A stretch of DNA of 64,000 nucleotides from Opitutus sp. GAS368 (GCA_945903465.1 CAMDOF010000015.1:1-64000), one strand, 5' to 3'; positions 1 through 8,130 are shown, counted from the stretch's first letter. Notes: generated by a model from the sequence alone, not told the origin. Made by a program: numbers and translations.

Positions 1-840
1 ATTCCCCCACCCGAGCAGCATGTGCTGGGAGGCTACACGACCTGGCCCGCTCGCACGGCGGGGCTGGAAGTGCCGGCCGAGCCGAAAATCGTGGAGACGC
101 TGCTCGGGGCCTTGGAACGAGCCACCGGCCGGAAGCGTCGAGCGATGCAAGACGAGCACGGGCCGTACGCCATGGCGGTGCTCCGCGCGAAACCAGCGGC
201 CTACTGGCGGCTCAATGAAGCCGCCGGCAAGATCGCGTTGAATGCCGTGGCCGGCGGGAGCGTCGCCCAGATCAGCGACGGCGCGGCCTGGTATCTGCCC
301 GGGGTCGGCAGCGGAACAGGCGCTGGTGCGGGCGAAAAGCTGACGCCCTCCGCCTTTTCGGGTCCGAACCAAATCAACCGTGCGCTGCATCTTGCGGGCG
401 GCGACCTGCAGGCCGAGATCAAAAACCTCGGCGACCACTACTCCCTCGCACTGTGGTTTTGGCTCGGGGAGGCCAGTGGCGCGAGCGAACGCAGCGGCAC
501 CCTCGCCATCGGGCCGGGCGGTGAGGCGCTGAGCTGCCGGCAGTTTAAGGATCATCGGCTGCAGCTCCGGCTGGCGGACTCAATCTCGCAGACCGAACTG
601 CGGGCGGACGAGTGGCACTTCGCCGTGCTGGTGCGCGACGGTGCCGAGGTCCGTGCGCACGTGGACGGCCAACAAAAGCCGGAGATGGCCCAATCGTTGC
701 CGCTGCAATCGCCGCCCACGTCACTCCGGTTTGGTCAGGCAATGCAGGGCAAACTCGATGAAATCGCGGTCTTCAACCGCGCCCTCACTCCGGCCGAGAT
801 CGCGGCATTCTGGAGAATCTCTCAACTCGGGGGAAAATAA
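1..840 (+). CDS. LamG-domain secreted-type protein, 5' end outside window
   Basis: The reading frame is open from the first base, so the true start lies upstream and only about 279 C-terminal residues are visible. The last ~200 residues look like a LamG/concanavalin-A-like jellyroll: an AYWRLNE entry strand, ALWFWL, WHFAVLVRDG, and a closing GKLDEIAVFNRALTPAEI block, which is the usual C-terminal signature of these domains. Such domains are commonly appended to secreted glycosidases or sulfatases and bind carbohydrate. The residues before the domain (bases 1-170) do not identify the upstream catalytic part. It sits just upstream of a sulfatase on the same strand, consistent with a polysaccharide-degradation locus. 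The domain assignment is by motif reading; the enzyme class is unknown. Confidence 0.75.
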   Translation: MPPPEQHVLGGYTTWPARTAGLEVPAEPKIVETLLGALERATGRKRRAMQDEHGPYAMAVLRAKPAAYWRLNEAAGKIALNAVAGGSVAQISDGAAWYLPGVGSGTGAGAGEKLTPSAFSGPNQINRALHLAGGDLQAEIKNLGDHYSLALWFWLGEASGASERSGTLAIGPGGEALSCRQFKDHRLQLRLADSISQTELRADEWHFAVLVRDGAEVRAHVDGQQKPEMAQSLPLQSPPTSLRFGQAMQGKLDEIAVFNRALTPAEIAAFWRISQLGGK

Positions 841-873
841 ACAACCCCAGGGACATTTCGGAAAACCAGAACG

Positions 874-952
874 TGTAGCCGGGGTCGCCGCCCCCGGGAA
901 ATTCGACCACGATCTTCGTTCCGATTTCTCCGGGCTGGCGAGCCCGGCTACA
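874..952. repeat. 79-bp REP-like element with inverted ends
   Basis: The ends at 874-889 and 937-952 are inverted copies of each other, matching at 15 of 16 positions and starting TGTAGCCGGG. The element occupies most of the gap between the LamG gene and the sulfatase. The transcript could fold into a long hairpin. A palindromic intergenic repeat is more likely than a simple terminator because no T-run follows. Confidence 0.55.
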
Positions 953-985
953 CCAGGCCGAAGCAAGCTTCGGGCATCGAACCCA

Positions 986-2569
986 ATGAAAATGAAACCC
1001 ACCTTAACCCTCCGTCTGACGTTCGCGGTACTCCTGCTGGCCGCACCGATGCTCGCCGCCACGGCCGCCCGGAAGCCCAACCTCCTCGTCATCCTCGCCG
1101 ACGACATGGGCTTTTCCGACCTTGGCGTTTACGGCAGCGAGATCCAGACGCCGAATCTGGACACGTTGGCGAAGGGCGGGCTGCGTTTCTCGCAGTTCTA
1201 CAATTGCGCCCTGTGCGGTCCGTCGCGCTCGGCGTTGATGACCGGGCTGCAGCCGCACCAGGTCGGGATCTTCACTTGGACCGGGCTGCTCAATGATCGC
1301 TGTGTGACGGCGTTTGAGTTGCTCAAGCGGGCAGGCTACGCGACCTGCGCGGTGGGTCGGCTCGACATGGTGACGGCGGAAAACTGGCACGACCCGGCAA
1401 AGATCGCGCGCCACGTGGACCGCTTCCTCGGCAGCACCGGGCACACCGGCCCGGGAAACTATTTCAAGGAAGTGCGGGGCGGGCAGTTCTACCGCGACGG
1501 CCAGCCGATCACGTTGCCAACCGAAGGAACCTACAAGACTGACGTGATTACGGACTTCACCGTGAAGTTTATCGACGAGGCCGCGAGGAAAGATCGACCG
1601 TTCTTTCTGTATATGGCGCATTACGCGCCGCATTGGCCGCTGCACGCGAAGCCCGCAGACATCGCGAAGTATCGCGATCTTTATCGCCAGCTCGGCTGGG
1701 ATGAAGTGCGCGCGCGGCGGCACCAGAAGATGATCGATCTGGGATTGCTGCCCGCGAACACCAAACTGTCGCCGCGCGATTCGCGGGTACCCGCGTGGGC
1801 GAACGCGCCGGACAAGGACTGGGAGGCGGAACGGATGGCGGTCTACGCCGCGCAGATCGATGCCCTCGACCAGAGCGTGGGCCGCGTCATGGCAGAGCTG
1901 CGGCGCACGGGGGCGGACAAGCATACCCTCGTGCTTTTCCTCTCGGACAACGGAGCCTCCGACCAGGGAGGGGGCGCGGCGCTGGACAAGGCGGGTGCGA
2001 CCTGGCGCGTCGACGGAACCAAGACGCGGGTCGGCAACACCCCGGACATCCAGCCTGGTCCCGCCGACAACTTTGTTACCGGCGGCCCGCCGTGGGCGAA
2101 TGTCTCGAACACGCCTTTTCGACAACACAAGCAATCGAATCATGAGGGCGGCATTGCGTCGCCGCTGATCGCGTGGGGGCCGGGCCTCGTCGCGCACTCC
2201 GGCACCCTCTCGGCCGAATTGTCCCACATCACCGACATCACCGCCACGTGCCTCGATGTGGCGGGCGTCGAGTACCCGGCGGATTTCGAGGGGCGCAAGG
2301 TATTGCCGCTGGCCGGCCGGAGTCTGCTGCCGCTCTTGCGGGGAGGCCAGCGCGCCGGACACCCGTCGCTCTGCTGGGCGACAGCGGGCAACCGCGCCGT
2401 GCGGGTTGGCTCCTGGAAACTCGTCTCGAGCAAAGGCGGAACATGGGAACTCTACGACCTCGCAGCCGACCGCACCGAGTTGAACGACCTCGCGAAGCAG
2501 CAACCCGATCGGGTGCGGGCCATGGCGACGATTTTTGAAACGTGGCGGCACGACCGCGGCACAAAATAA
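986..2569 (+). CDS. Secreted arylsulfatase (formylglycine sulfatase)
   Basis: Encodes 527 residues from the ATG at 986. That start was chosen because it gives a clean signal peptide (residues 1-26, hydrophobic core LTFAVLLLAAPMLA) directly before the mature sulfatase start RKPNLLVILADD. The metal-binding DD is at residues 39-40. The modification motif C-G-P-S-R is at 77-81, where Cys77 would become formylglycine through an anaerobic or FGE maturase not seen here. A later LFLSDNGA block gives further metal ligands. The length is typical of family S1 sulfatases that remove sulfate esters from glycans in the periplasm or outside the cell. It lies 16 codons-plus upstream of a SASA esterase (gap 38 bp), suggesting co-transcription. 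The substrate cannot be deduced from sequence alone. Confidence 0.93.
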   Translation: MKMKPTLTLRLTFAVLLLAAPMLAATAARKPNLLVILADDMGFSDLGVYGSEIQTPNLDTLAKGGLRFSQFYNCALCGPSRSALMTGLQPHQVGIFTWTGLLNDRCVTAFELLKRAGYATCAVGRLDMVTAENWHDPAKIARHVDRFLGSTGHTGPGNYFKEVRGGQFYRDGQPITLPTEGTYKTDVITDFTVKFIDEAARKDRPFFLYMAHYAPHWPLHAKPADIAKYRDLYRQLGWDEVRARRHQKMIDLGLLPANTKLSPRDSRVPAWANAPDKDWEAERMAVYAAQIDALDQSVGRVMAELRRTGADKHTLVLFLSDNGASDQGGGAALDKAGATWRVDGTKTRVGNTPDIQPGPADNFVTGGPPWANVSNTPFRQHKQSNHEGGIASPLIAWGPGLVAHSGTLSAELSHITDITATCLDVAGVEYPADFEGRKVLPLAGRSLLPLLRGGQRAGHPSLCWATAGNRAVRVGSWKLVSSKGGTWELYDLAADRTELNDLAKQQPDRVRAMATIFETWRHDRGTK

Positions 2570-2607
2570 TCCAGCCAGCAATTTTCCCCTCAACAAACCT
2601 TCGTTCC

Positions 2608-3582
2608 ATGAAAGCTCACCATCCGGCTCCCTCCGACTTCACCCGCCGCCGCTGGCTCTCGCACAGTATGGTCGGCGCCGGTCTTATCACCTTGGGCGCT
2701 CTCCCCCGGGCGCAGGACGCCAAGAAATCCACCAAGGCGATCACGCCCCCGCCGACCAATCCTCCACTCCAACCGGTGGAGATCGCCCGTCTCCCGGCCG
2801 GACTCGAGCGGCTCGATCTTTTTCTCCTCCTGGGCCAGTCCAACATGAAGGGCCGCGGCCCAATGCCCGCCGAACCCAGCCGCAACCCCCGCATCGTCAT
2901 GATGCATCTGCGCGACGACGCGTGGTACCTCGCCCGGCATCCGCTGCATCTGGTCGGCGACCCGAAAACCTTCGCCGGCTCCGACAACGCCGGCGTCGGC
3001 CCCGGTCTGGCTTTTGCCGAAGCGGTCGCCGGCCCAAACCCCCGGATCCAAATTGGCTTGATTCCGTGCGCGGTCGGCGGGTCGGCCATCGCACTCTGGC
3101 AGAAGGGCGCCAAACTTTACGATGCAGCCATTCGCCGGGCCAAGCTCGCACTCCAGCACACCGGGCCCGCCCGGGCGCAGATTCGCGGCGCCCTCTGGCT
3201 CCAGGGCGAGACCGACGCCACCGACGAACGTATCACGGTGCACGAGGCGAAGCTGCTCAAACTCGTGGACGATCTTCGCGCCGACCTCGGCTTGCCCACC
3301 TTGCCGTTCATCGCCTGCACGATCGGGGAAATGAGTCCCGACGGCGCCGGCCGGCGCAAGGCCGACATGAACCGCCTGCTGCTGTCGCTGCCGGAAAAAC
3401 GGACGCACACTGCCTGCGTCGACGCTCGCGACCTCAAATCCCACATTGGCGACAGCGTGCACTTTGACACTGCCGCGCAAAACGAAATCGGCCGGCGTTA
3501 CGCGGCGCAATATTTCGCAATCGCTCCTCGCGCCGCCCCCAAAGCGCCCATGCCCACGCCCAACAAAGACGCCGCCAAGTAA
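2608..3582 (+). CDS. Tat-exported SASA-family carbohydrate esterase
   Basis: Encodes 324 residues. The ATG at 2608 places a twin-arginine signal at the N-terminus (RRRW at residues 13-16, followed by a hydrophobic stretch), so export in folded form is expected. The domain is the SGNH-like sialate O-acetylesterase fold (SASA, also called DUF303 or CE6-type). The nucleophile motif GQSN is at 76-79 with Ser78, a conserved LWLQGE block lies mid-protein, and D282-S-V-H285 supplies the catalytic Asp and His. The family removes acetyl groups from sugars. Its position between two sulfatases suggests deacetylation of a sulfated, acetylated polysaccharide. That pairing is inference from context; the fold and catalytic residues are visible. 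Confidence 0.85.
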   Translation: MKAHHPAPSDFTRRRWLSHSMVGAGLITLGALPRAQDAKKSTKAITPPPTNPPLQPVEIARLPAGLERLDLFLLLGQSNMKGRGPMPAEPSRNPRIVMMHLRDDAWYLARHPLHLVGDPKTFAGSDNAGVGPGLAFAEAVAGPNPRIQIGLIPCAVGGSAIALWQKGAKLYDAAIRRAKLALQHTGPARAQIRGALWLQGETDATDERITVHEAKLLKLVDDLRADLGLPTLPFIACTIGEMSPDGAGRRKADMNRLLLSLPEKRTHTACVDARDLKSHIGDSVHFDTAAQNEIGRRYAAQYFAIAPRAAPKAPMPTPNKDAAK

Positions 3583-3806
3583 CCACGGGGGCAACTCCCT
3601 CATTCAAGCGGCTCTGGATACAGGGGCGATCCGATGGGTCAGTCCGCTGATTGCAATGTCCGCTGCGAGAGATCGCCGCGCACGGCGGCGGAGGGCGATA
3701 AAGCCCAGCGCCAGGTCCGCCGGTGGGATCACCTTCGGGCTCGTGCGCACGTGCGGCCGCACGCCCGCGAGCAGCGCGTGAAAGCGCTGCCAGTGCAGGC
3801 ATCCCC

Positions 3807-4000
3807 AAAACGGCACGAGGCCGGCGTGACCGCTAACTTTCTGGTAAGTGAACCCGATTGGGATCGCCGCGCCGGGTGTCGGCATTGAGATAAATTTGGG
3901 CACCGTGTGGTAACCAGCTTGCGCCGGAGGAATCGGAGGTTTTTTCGTTGCCCCGCCATCCTTTCCAAGTCGCGCTCACTTTGCCCACGGCATCGTTACG
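3807..4000. repeat. Dispersed ~195-bp repeat, copy 1
   Basis: This block recurs in direct orientation at 4559-4753 with only scattered differences, beginning AAAACGGCACGAGG and ending CATCGTTACG. The two copies bracket most of the gene-free stretch between the esterase and the second sulfatase. No convincing protein is encoded; open frames across it look like repeat read-through. Confidence 0.8.
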
Positions 4001-4033
4001 GCTGAGATCGACTCCTCTGCGCGGTATTTCCCT

Positions 4034-4089
4034 GTCTCTGCGGTGCCAACTTCCGCGTTCTTCGGCCAACCCTTTTGCACCGCAGAGAC
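4034..4089. repeat. Inverted repeat with perfect 12-bp arms
   Basis: GTCTCTGCGGTG at 4034-4045 is the exact reverse complement of 4078-4089, with a 32-base interval. It lies inside the repeat-rich gap. It could form a hairpin or mark the ends of a small palindromic element. There is no T-run to support a terminator reading. Confidence 0.5.
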
Positions 4090-4238
4090 GAAACCAGAAA
4101 CGCCGAGAAAACCCGGAGTAACGGGCTTTGCGCTCAACAAAACCGTGGTGGGAGCACCGCCCAGTCCAACGGGAAAACCTATCCGCGATGTCTGCTGAAA
4201 AAACGTTGACCTTGATCACGCGGCGGCAGCGCCACCCG

Positions 4239-4634
4239 CAATGTCAGGCGCCCATGGCCGCACTCCTTGCCGAGGTGGAATGAGACCTTGGAGACCTTAC
4301 GGCCTGAACCGCGTCGGATGTTGACGCGTGGATCAAGCGGCCAAGTTGGGGCGCCATGCAAAACGGCACGAGGCCGCCGTGACCGCTAACTTTCTGGATA
4401 GTGAACCCGCTTGGGATCGCTGCGCCGGGTGTCGGCGCAATGTCAGGCGCCCATGGCCGCACTCCTTGCCGAGGTGGCATGAGACCTTGGAGACCTTGCG
4501 GCCTGAACCGCGTCGGACGTTGACGCGTGGATCAAGCGGCCAAGTTGGGGCGCCATGCAAAACGGCACGAGGCCGGCGTGACCGCTAACGTTCTGGTTAG
4601 TGAACCCGCTTGGGATCGCCGCGCCGCGTGTCGG
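4239..4634. repeat. Tandem duplication, two 198-bp units
   Basis: Unit 1 (4239-4436) and unit 2 (4437-4634) are head-to-tail copies that differ at only a few positions, each starting GCAATGTCAGGCGCC. The 3' third of each unit is shared with the dispersed repeat that starts at 3807 and 4559, so the array is a composite of smaller repeats. No gene is supported between 3583 and 4774. Confidence 0.88.
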
Positions 4635-4753
4635 CATAGAGATAAATTCGGGCACCGTTTGGTGACCGACTTGCGCCCGAAGGAATCGGAGGTTTTTTCA
4701 TTGCCCCGCCATCCTTTCCAAATCGCGCTCACTTTGCCCACGGCATCGTTACG
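4559..4753. repeat. Dispersed ~195-bp repeat, copy 2
   Basis: Direct-orientation copy of 3807-4000, overlapping the end of the 198-bp tandem array and stopping about 20 bases before the stop codon of the minus-strand sulfatase. Small differences between the copies suggest the duplication is not very recent. Confidence 0.8.
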
Positions 4754-4774
4754 TATTGGCTAAGCTGGGGACGA

Positions 4775-6355
4775 TCACCGCGGCCCGGGGGTGTTGACGC
4801 GTGCGGCGTTGCGCTCGGAGCCGGCCGGAGTGCCGCGGACTGCGGCTTTGCCACCCTTGGCGGCCTTGGTCGCGCCTGCCGCCCTGACCGCCGCGCCGGT
4901 TTCACGGTCGAAGCCGTCGCCGGTGAGGTGGGCTGGCACCGTATCGCCGGTGACGTCGCTCCACTCGGCCAGAAGTTTCGCGAGGCGGACTTTCACCGCA
5001 CGGTGCGCCGGATCGGCGGCGAGATTTTTTAGCTGATGCTGATCGGTCGCGGATTCGTAGAGCTCTTCCGACGGACGTGGCGCGAGAAATACATCGGCTT
5101 GCGCGGGAGTAAGCGAGCCGGCGTCACGCGCGGCACGCAGCGTTTGGTGAGATGGGGAGCGCACGGAGTCGGCCGGCCCCTGCCATGCCAAAGCCGGCCG
5201 GTGATTGACGATGTAGAGAAATCCTTCGGAGCGCACCGCCCGGCCGTGGGCCTCGTAGTCATGCCAGTTGTGTTCGGAAAACGCGTGCTGGCGGACCTTG
5301 CTGGCGGGATTCTTCAACACCGGGAGAAAGCTCAAGCCTTGCATCGTGGGCGAAGGCGGCAGCCCGGCGACGGCGAGCACGGTGGGGGCGATGTCGATCG
5401 CACTTACCAGTGAGGTCGAGGGTAAGCCCGGCTGCATCAGTCCGGCGGGCCAGTGCGCGATGAGGTAGGTTTTCATGCCGGAGTCATGCAGCCGGGTCTT
5501 GGCGCGCGGGAAGGGCCGGCCGTTGTCGGCCATGATGAGGATCAGCGTATTCGCGAGCGCGCCCTCTTTTTCCAGCGCGGCCACGACCTCGCCGATGTAG
5601 TGGTCGAAGCGCGTGACTTCGTTGTGGTAGGAGGCGAGGTCGTCGCGAGTCGCCGCATCGTCGCGCAAGAACGGGGGCACGCGCACGGCGGCGGCGGCGT
5701 GTTTCGCACCGTAGGATTCCGGGCGCCAGTCGACGTCGCCGTCCCAGTCGCGGTGGGCATCATTCGAGGCGAACCAGCAGAAAAACGGTTTCTCCTTGGG
5801 CCGCTCCTGCACCCCTTTCACCCAGTTGGCGTGCCCGCCGCCGTTGCCGGGGACCTTCCCGGTATCGACGGAATCGAACGCGGCGGGTTGCGGCAACTCG
5901 CCCGCCACGGGTGGCTCCGACGTCATGTGGTGCTTGCCACTGAGGACGGTGTAGTAACCAGCCTCGCGGAGCAGCCGGGGAAACCACGGCAGGTGGGCGG
6001 CGATGGGCTGGTGAAGCTCGGAGGCGCGGCCGTTGTTGTGCGGATAACGTCCGGTGATGATGCTGCTGCGACTCGGGCTGCAACTGCTCGCGGTCAAATA
6101 GGCGGCGTCAAACCGACGTCCGTTGGCCGCGAGGCGGTCGATGTGGGGCGTGCGCGCGGTGGGGTTGCCGGTGCAGCCAAGGTCGTCCCAGCTGATGTCG
6201 TCGGCGATGAAGAGGATTATATTCGGGCGGTTGGCGGGGGCTGTGCTGGCAGCGAAGAAGGATGGCGTCAGCGTTGCCACGAGGAGAGCGGCGTAAAACA
6301 TGCCGGCGCGAGTCAAAGGCCGGCCCAAGAAAACGGTGGGGTGCATCCCTTGCAT
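4775..6355 (-). CDS. Secreted sulfatase, N-sulfoglucosamine sulfohydrolase-like
   Basis: Encodes 526 residues from the ATG at 6355, which has an AGGC-type ribosome site. An in-frame start at 6388 and a later one at 6304 are alternatives. A signal peptide (hydrophobic core near 19-37) precedes NRPNIILFIADD, whose DD binds the metal. The formylglycine motif C-S-P-S-R is at 92-96, followed by TGRYPHNNG. The MADNGRPFPRAKTRLHDSG segment and overall layout resemble heparan N-sulfatase-type S1 enzymes, but sub-family assignment is by eye. The C-terminal ~45 residues are Ala/Gly/Lys-rich and probably disordered. It is transcribed toward the two-gene sulfatase/esterase unit and is presumably part of the same catabolic locus. 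Confidence 0.9.
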   Translation of the reverse strand: MQGMHPTVFLGRPLTRAGMFYAALLVATLTPSFFAASTAPANRPNIILFIADDISWDDLGCTGNPTARTPHIDRLAANGRRFDAAYLTASSCSPSRSSIITGRYPHNNGRASELHQPIAAHLPWFPRLLREAGYYTVLSGKHHMTSEPPVAGELPQPAAFDSVDTGKVPGNGGGHANWVKGVQERPKEKPFFCWFASNDAHRDWDGDVDWRPESYGAKHAAAAVRVPPFLRDDAATRDDLASYHNEVTRFDHYIGEVVAALEKEGALANTLILIMADNGRPFPRAKTRLHDSGMKTYLIAHWPAGLMQPGLPSTSLVSAIDIAPTVLAVAGLPPSPTMQGLSFLPVLKNPASKVRQHAFSEHNWHDYEAHGRAVRSEGFLYIVNHRPALAWQGPADSVRSPSHQTLRAARDAGSLTPAQADVFLAPRPSEELYESATDQHQLKNLAADPAHRAVKVRLAKLLAEWSDVTGDTVPAHLTGDGFDRETGAAVRAAGATKAAKGGKAAVRGTPAGSERNAARVNTPGPR

Positions 6356-6400
6356 AGTTCTGCCTGGCCGTGGGTTTTCAAACCTCAATCGGCTAAGTCG

Positions 6401-6562
6401 TCGTTTTGGGCACGGCGGATTTTTGCACGGGAACTTAGTGCACGAGAGGATCGATCATGCGCTCGGCGTTCGGTTAGTTTTGTGCCGAAAGCAAAAAGCG
6501 CGCGGAGCCCACGTTCCACCCTCTGAGCCGGTCCGTGCAAAAATCCGCCGTGTCGTTTTGGG
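6401..6562. mobile_element. MITE-like insertion with 20-bp TIRs and 10-bp TSD
   Basis: A 142-bp element at 6411-6552 has perfectly complementary 20-bp ends (6411-6430 and 6533-6552, starting CACGGCGG). It is flanked by the identical 10-base direct repeat TCGTTTTGGG at 6401-6410 and 6553-6562. This is the expected structure of a transposed non-autonomous element and its target-site duplication. It encodes no protein. No autonomous partner with these ends is present in the window. Duplications of about 10 bp occur with IS4-family transposases among others, so family assignment is open. Confidence 0.85.
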
Positions 6563-6572
6563 AGCGAATCCG

Positions 6573-6672
6573 AGTATTTTGAGCGGAGGTAGAGACAGCG
6601 CGAAAACAAACCCCTCCCCCACCCCGCCAATCCAGTTTCCTAGCAGCCTCCCCACCAAAACAAGTTTTGGCC
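6573..6672. repeat. Dispersed ~100-bp repeat, copy 1
   Basis: The block starting AGTATTTTGAGCGGAGG recurs at 8961-9063 in the same orientation. Both copies end in the inverted motif CCAAAAC / GTTTTGG. In copy 1 the spacer is AA and in copy 2 it is AGA, so the hairpin is kept while the loop varies. It lies immediately beside the MITE-like insertion. Confidence 0.82.
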
Positions 6673-6707
6673 CCGACGGGAAGAAACAGATTTCCATGCC
6701 CACCATC

Positions 6708-6756
6708 GGCGACAGGAGTGTCGCCGGTCCGTCGGATGGGCGACACTCTTGTCGCC
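6708..6756. repeat. Paired GGCGACA palindromes
   Basis: GGCGACAGGAGTGTCGCC at 6708-6725 is reverse-complementary, with one mismatch, to 6739-6756. Each half is itself nearly palindromic. The pair could form one long hairpin or two short ones, as in REP or BIME-type intergenic elements. Confidence 0.6.
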
Positions 6757-6769
6757 CCTGCTGCATGAG

Positions 6770-6943
6770 AGCCTCCCCACCAAAACAAGTTTTTGCCCCG
6801 ACTGGAATAAACAGATTTATCTTCCCACCAGCGACTTGCAGTGGCTGTTTCTTGGGAGCCCACTCACCAAAACAAGTTTTGGCCCCGACGGGAAGAAACA
6901 GCTTTCTATTACCACTAAGGACTTACAGAAGCTGTTTCTTGAG
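6770..6943. repeat. Two tandem 87-bp repeat units
   Basis: Units at 6770-6856 and 6857-6943 are head-to-tail. Each holds ACCAAAACAAGTTTT, a pyrimidine-poor middle and a CTGTTTCTTG end. A partial third unit starts near 6645. Because 87 is divisible by three, the minus-strand frame stays open through both units, and the HicA-like gene reads into them. Confidence 0.85.
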
Positions 6944-7110
6944 AGCATGCGTGGCCCGATTTCTTCGCCGTCGTGAAACGCAAAGATGAAATCAGGCCAC
7001 CCATCGCGTGAAAGGACCTTATGCGAACCGGTCTGTCGTTTGAGCCGCCACCCGATGCGCAAGAGGGCGGCGAGAACTAGCTTTGTCTTTCGGGCACCCC
7101 AAACGCTCAT
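6817..7110 (-). CDS. hicA: HicA-like toxin with repeat-derived C-terminus
   Basis: Residues 1-58 match the HicA mRNA-interferase fold: a helix rich in Leu/Ala, then LKRQTGSHKVL with the candidate catalytic His30, and a FAFHDGEEIGPRML strand-turn. HicA proteins usually finish about 15-20 residues later with a short helix. Here, from about base 6938, the frame instead runs into the two 87-bp repeats, adding roughly 40 residues of low-complexity read-through. The gene overlaps the upstream hicB-like gene by 4 bases (ATGA), the usual coupled arrangement. The toxin core is therefore recognisable but its native C-terminus appears replaced, so activity is uncertain. It could be a pseudogene. Confidence 0.7.
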   Translation of the reverse strand: MSVWGARKTKLVLAALLRIGWRLKRQTGSHKVLSRDGWPDFIFAFHDGEEIGPRMLSRNSFCKSLVVIESCFFPSGPKLVLVSGLPRNSHCKSLVGR

Positions 7111-7307
7111 GCTGCCACCGTGAAAACATGGCTGGCCTCGGGCGGCTCTTCGCCGTGATCGATCTTGTCAGCGAGAGCACGAAGGACCAACGCCTCAACT
7201 TTCGCGATCGCTTCTTTCTTGGTCGCGCCGTAGCCCATCGCTCCTGGCAACGCCGGGACCTCAGCGATCCAGCGCCCGTCTTCTTCTTTTTCGGTTTCAA
7301 CGCGCAT
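7107..7307 (-). CDS. hicB: HicB-like antitoxin, short form
   Basis: A 66-residue protein with the partial RNase-H-like HicB fold: RVETEKEEDGRWIAEVPALPG, then a GATKKEAIAKVEAL helix and a HGEEP end. It lacks the C-terminal ribbon-helix-helix or HTH domain found in longer HicB proteins, so autoregulation by DNA binding is not obvious. In the known systems HicB masks the HicA active site. The ATG at 7307 precedes the toxin gene with a 4-base overlap. The order HicB then HicA is seen in many genomes. Assignment by sequence pattern; function inferred from the pair. Confidence 0.78.
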   Translation of the reverse strand: MRVETEKEEDGRWIAEVPALPGAMGYGATKKEAIAKVEALVLRALADKIDHGEEPPEASHVFTVAA

Positions 7308-7450
7308 ATCAAAATGGTGTCTTCAGTTCCCCGTACGGGCAAGCGGCTTCTTTTGCCCAACGTCCGCGGTCAGACACGAGCGGAGGACGGACGATGAATC
7401 GCAAAAACGGCCCAGCCCGCTCGTTGTCTGTATCGCTCTGGTTGGGCCTC

Positions 7451-7966
7451 TCATTTTTTCGAATACCCGCATCCGCACGCTCCGCATGTCGGGCACATGA
7501 TCCATCGGCAAGCCGCACATTCGAGGTGGACAAAATCATCGGGCGAACTCCTGCAACTGTAGCAACCGGTCGCTCCGTGTGCTTTCTGAATATCTGTGGC
7601 CAGCGCAACCAAGGAGCGTCCTTCAACGGGAATGCCTCTCCTGACGAGAAAGCTCCGATGCAACTCAACTAAACGCCTACTCTCCTTGTGTTCGTTCGCA
7701 GCGCGAAATACCTCGAACTTGTCCTCGGGCTGAAAAGCGATGCCCTCGCGCTTCAAGTATTCACACGCATCGTCGAATTGCATCCTCTTCTTTTCTTCAA
7801 ACGTCTTCTCACGAAGAAGATTATCTTCGATTCGCTGCAAAGCCGATACGTCGGAAGTGGCAACCGCTCTGTCTTGATATCGAATTGACGCGGTCTGGCC
7901 GCTTACAGCAAAGGCGACGAAGAAGCCTTTTCGGTTTTGGTGAAAGGTACCAGATGCGAAATTCAT
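7451..7966 (-). CDS. Hypothetical protein with C-terminal Cys cluster
   Basis: I do not recognise this family. From the ATG at 7966 it encodes 171 residues; an upstream GTG at 8017 is an alternative. The first ~25 residues alternate hydrophobic and charged (GFFVAFAVSGQTASIRYQ). The middle is helical and charged. The last ~40 residues hold seven cysteines in CYSC, CAAC and CPTCGACGC patterns, which look like one or two zinc ribbons, ending in YSKK. A zinc-binding or nucleic-acid-binding role is possible but is inference. It lies in the accessory region between the hicAB pair and a recombinase remnant, with no operon partner. Confidence 0.5.
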   Translation of the reverse strand: MNFASGTFHQNRKGFFVAFAVSGQTASIRYQDRAVATSDVSALQRIEDNLLREKTFEEKKRMQFDDACEYLKREGIAFQPEDKFEVFRAANEHKESRRLVELHRSFLVRRGIPVEGRSLVALATDIQKAHGATGCYSCRSSPDDFVHLECAACRWIMCPTCGACGCGYSKK

Positions 7967-8130
7967 TTTTTGCCCAACAGGGTTATTCCCTGAACTCAGT
8001 GCCTGCATCGAGAGCACGTGAGGCGCAGGCAGGGTGCGGTGGAAATGGTTGAACCCGAATGGAGGCTGGCGTCGAGTGCGGGAATTCGGGTTGCAGTCGA
8101 GCCGGCAAAAAACTCACTGCGGGTGGAGCC

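Noticed and set aside
1004-2596. 530-residue open frame on the minus strand across the first sulfatase
   Set aside because: It is antisense to a well-supported sulfatase, Arg/Gly-rich, and shows no domain; long antisense frames are expected in GC-rich DNA.
3604-3903. 99-residue minus-strand frame starting MPKFISMPTPGAA
   Set aside because: It lies in the dispersed repeat and similar frames recur in each copy, so it is read-through of repeats, not a gene.
5453-6526. 357-residue plus-strand frame across the second sulfatase
   Set aside because: Antisense to the sulfatase with its formylglycine motif; composition is shadow-like.
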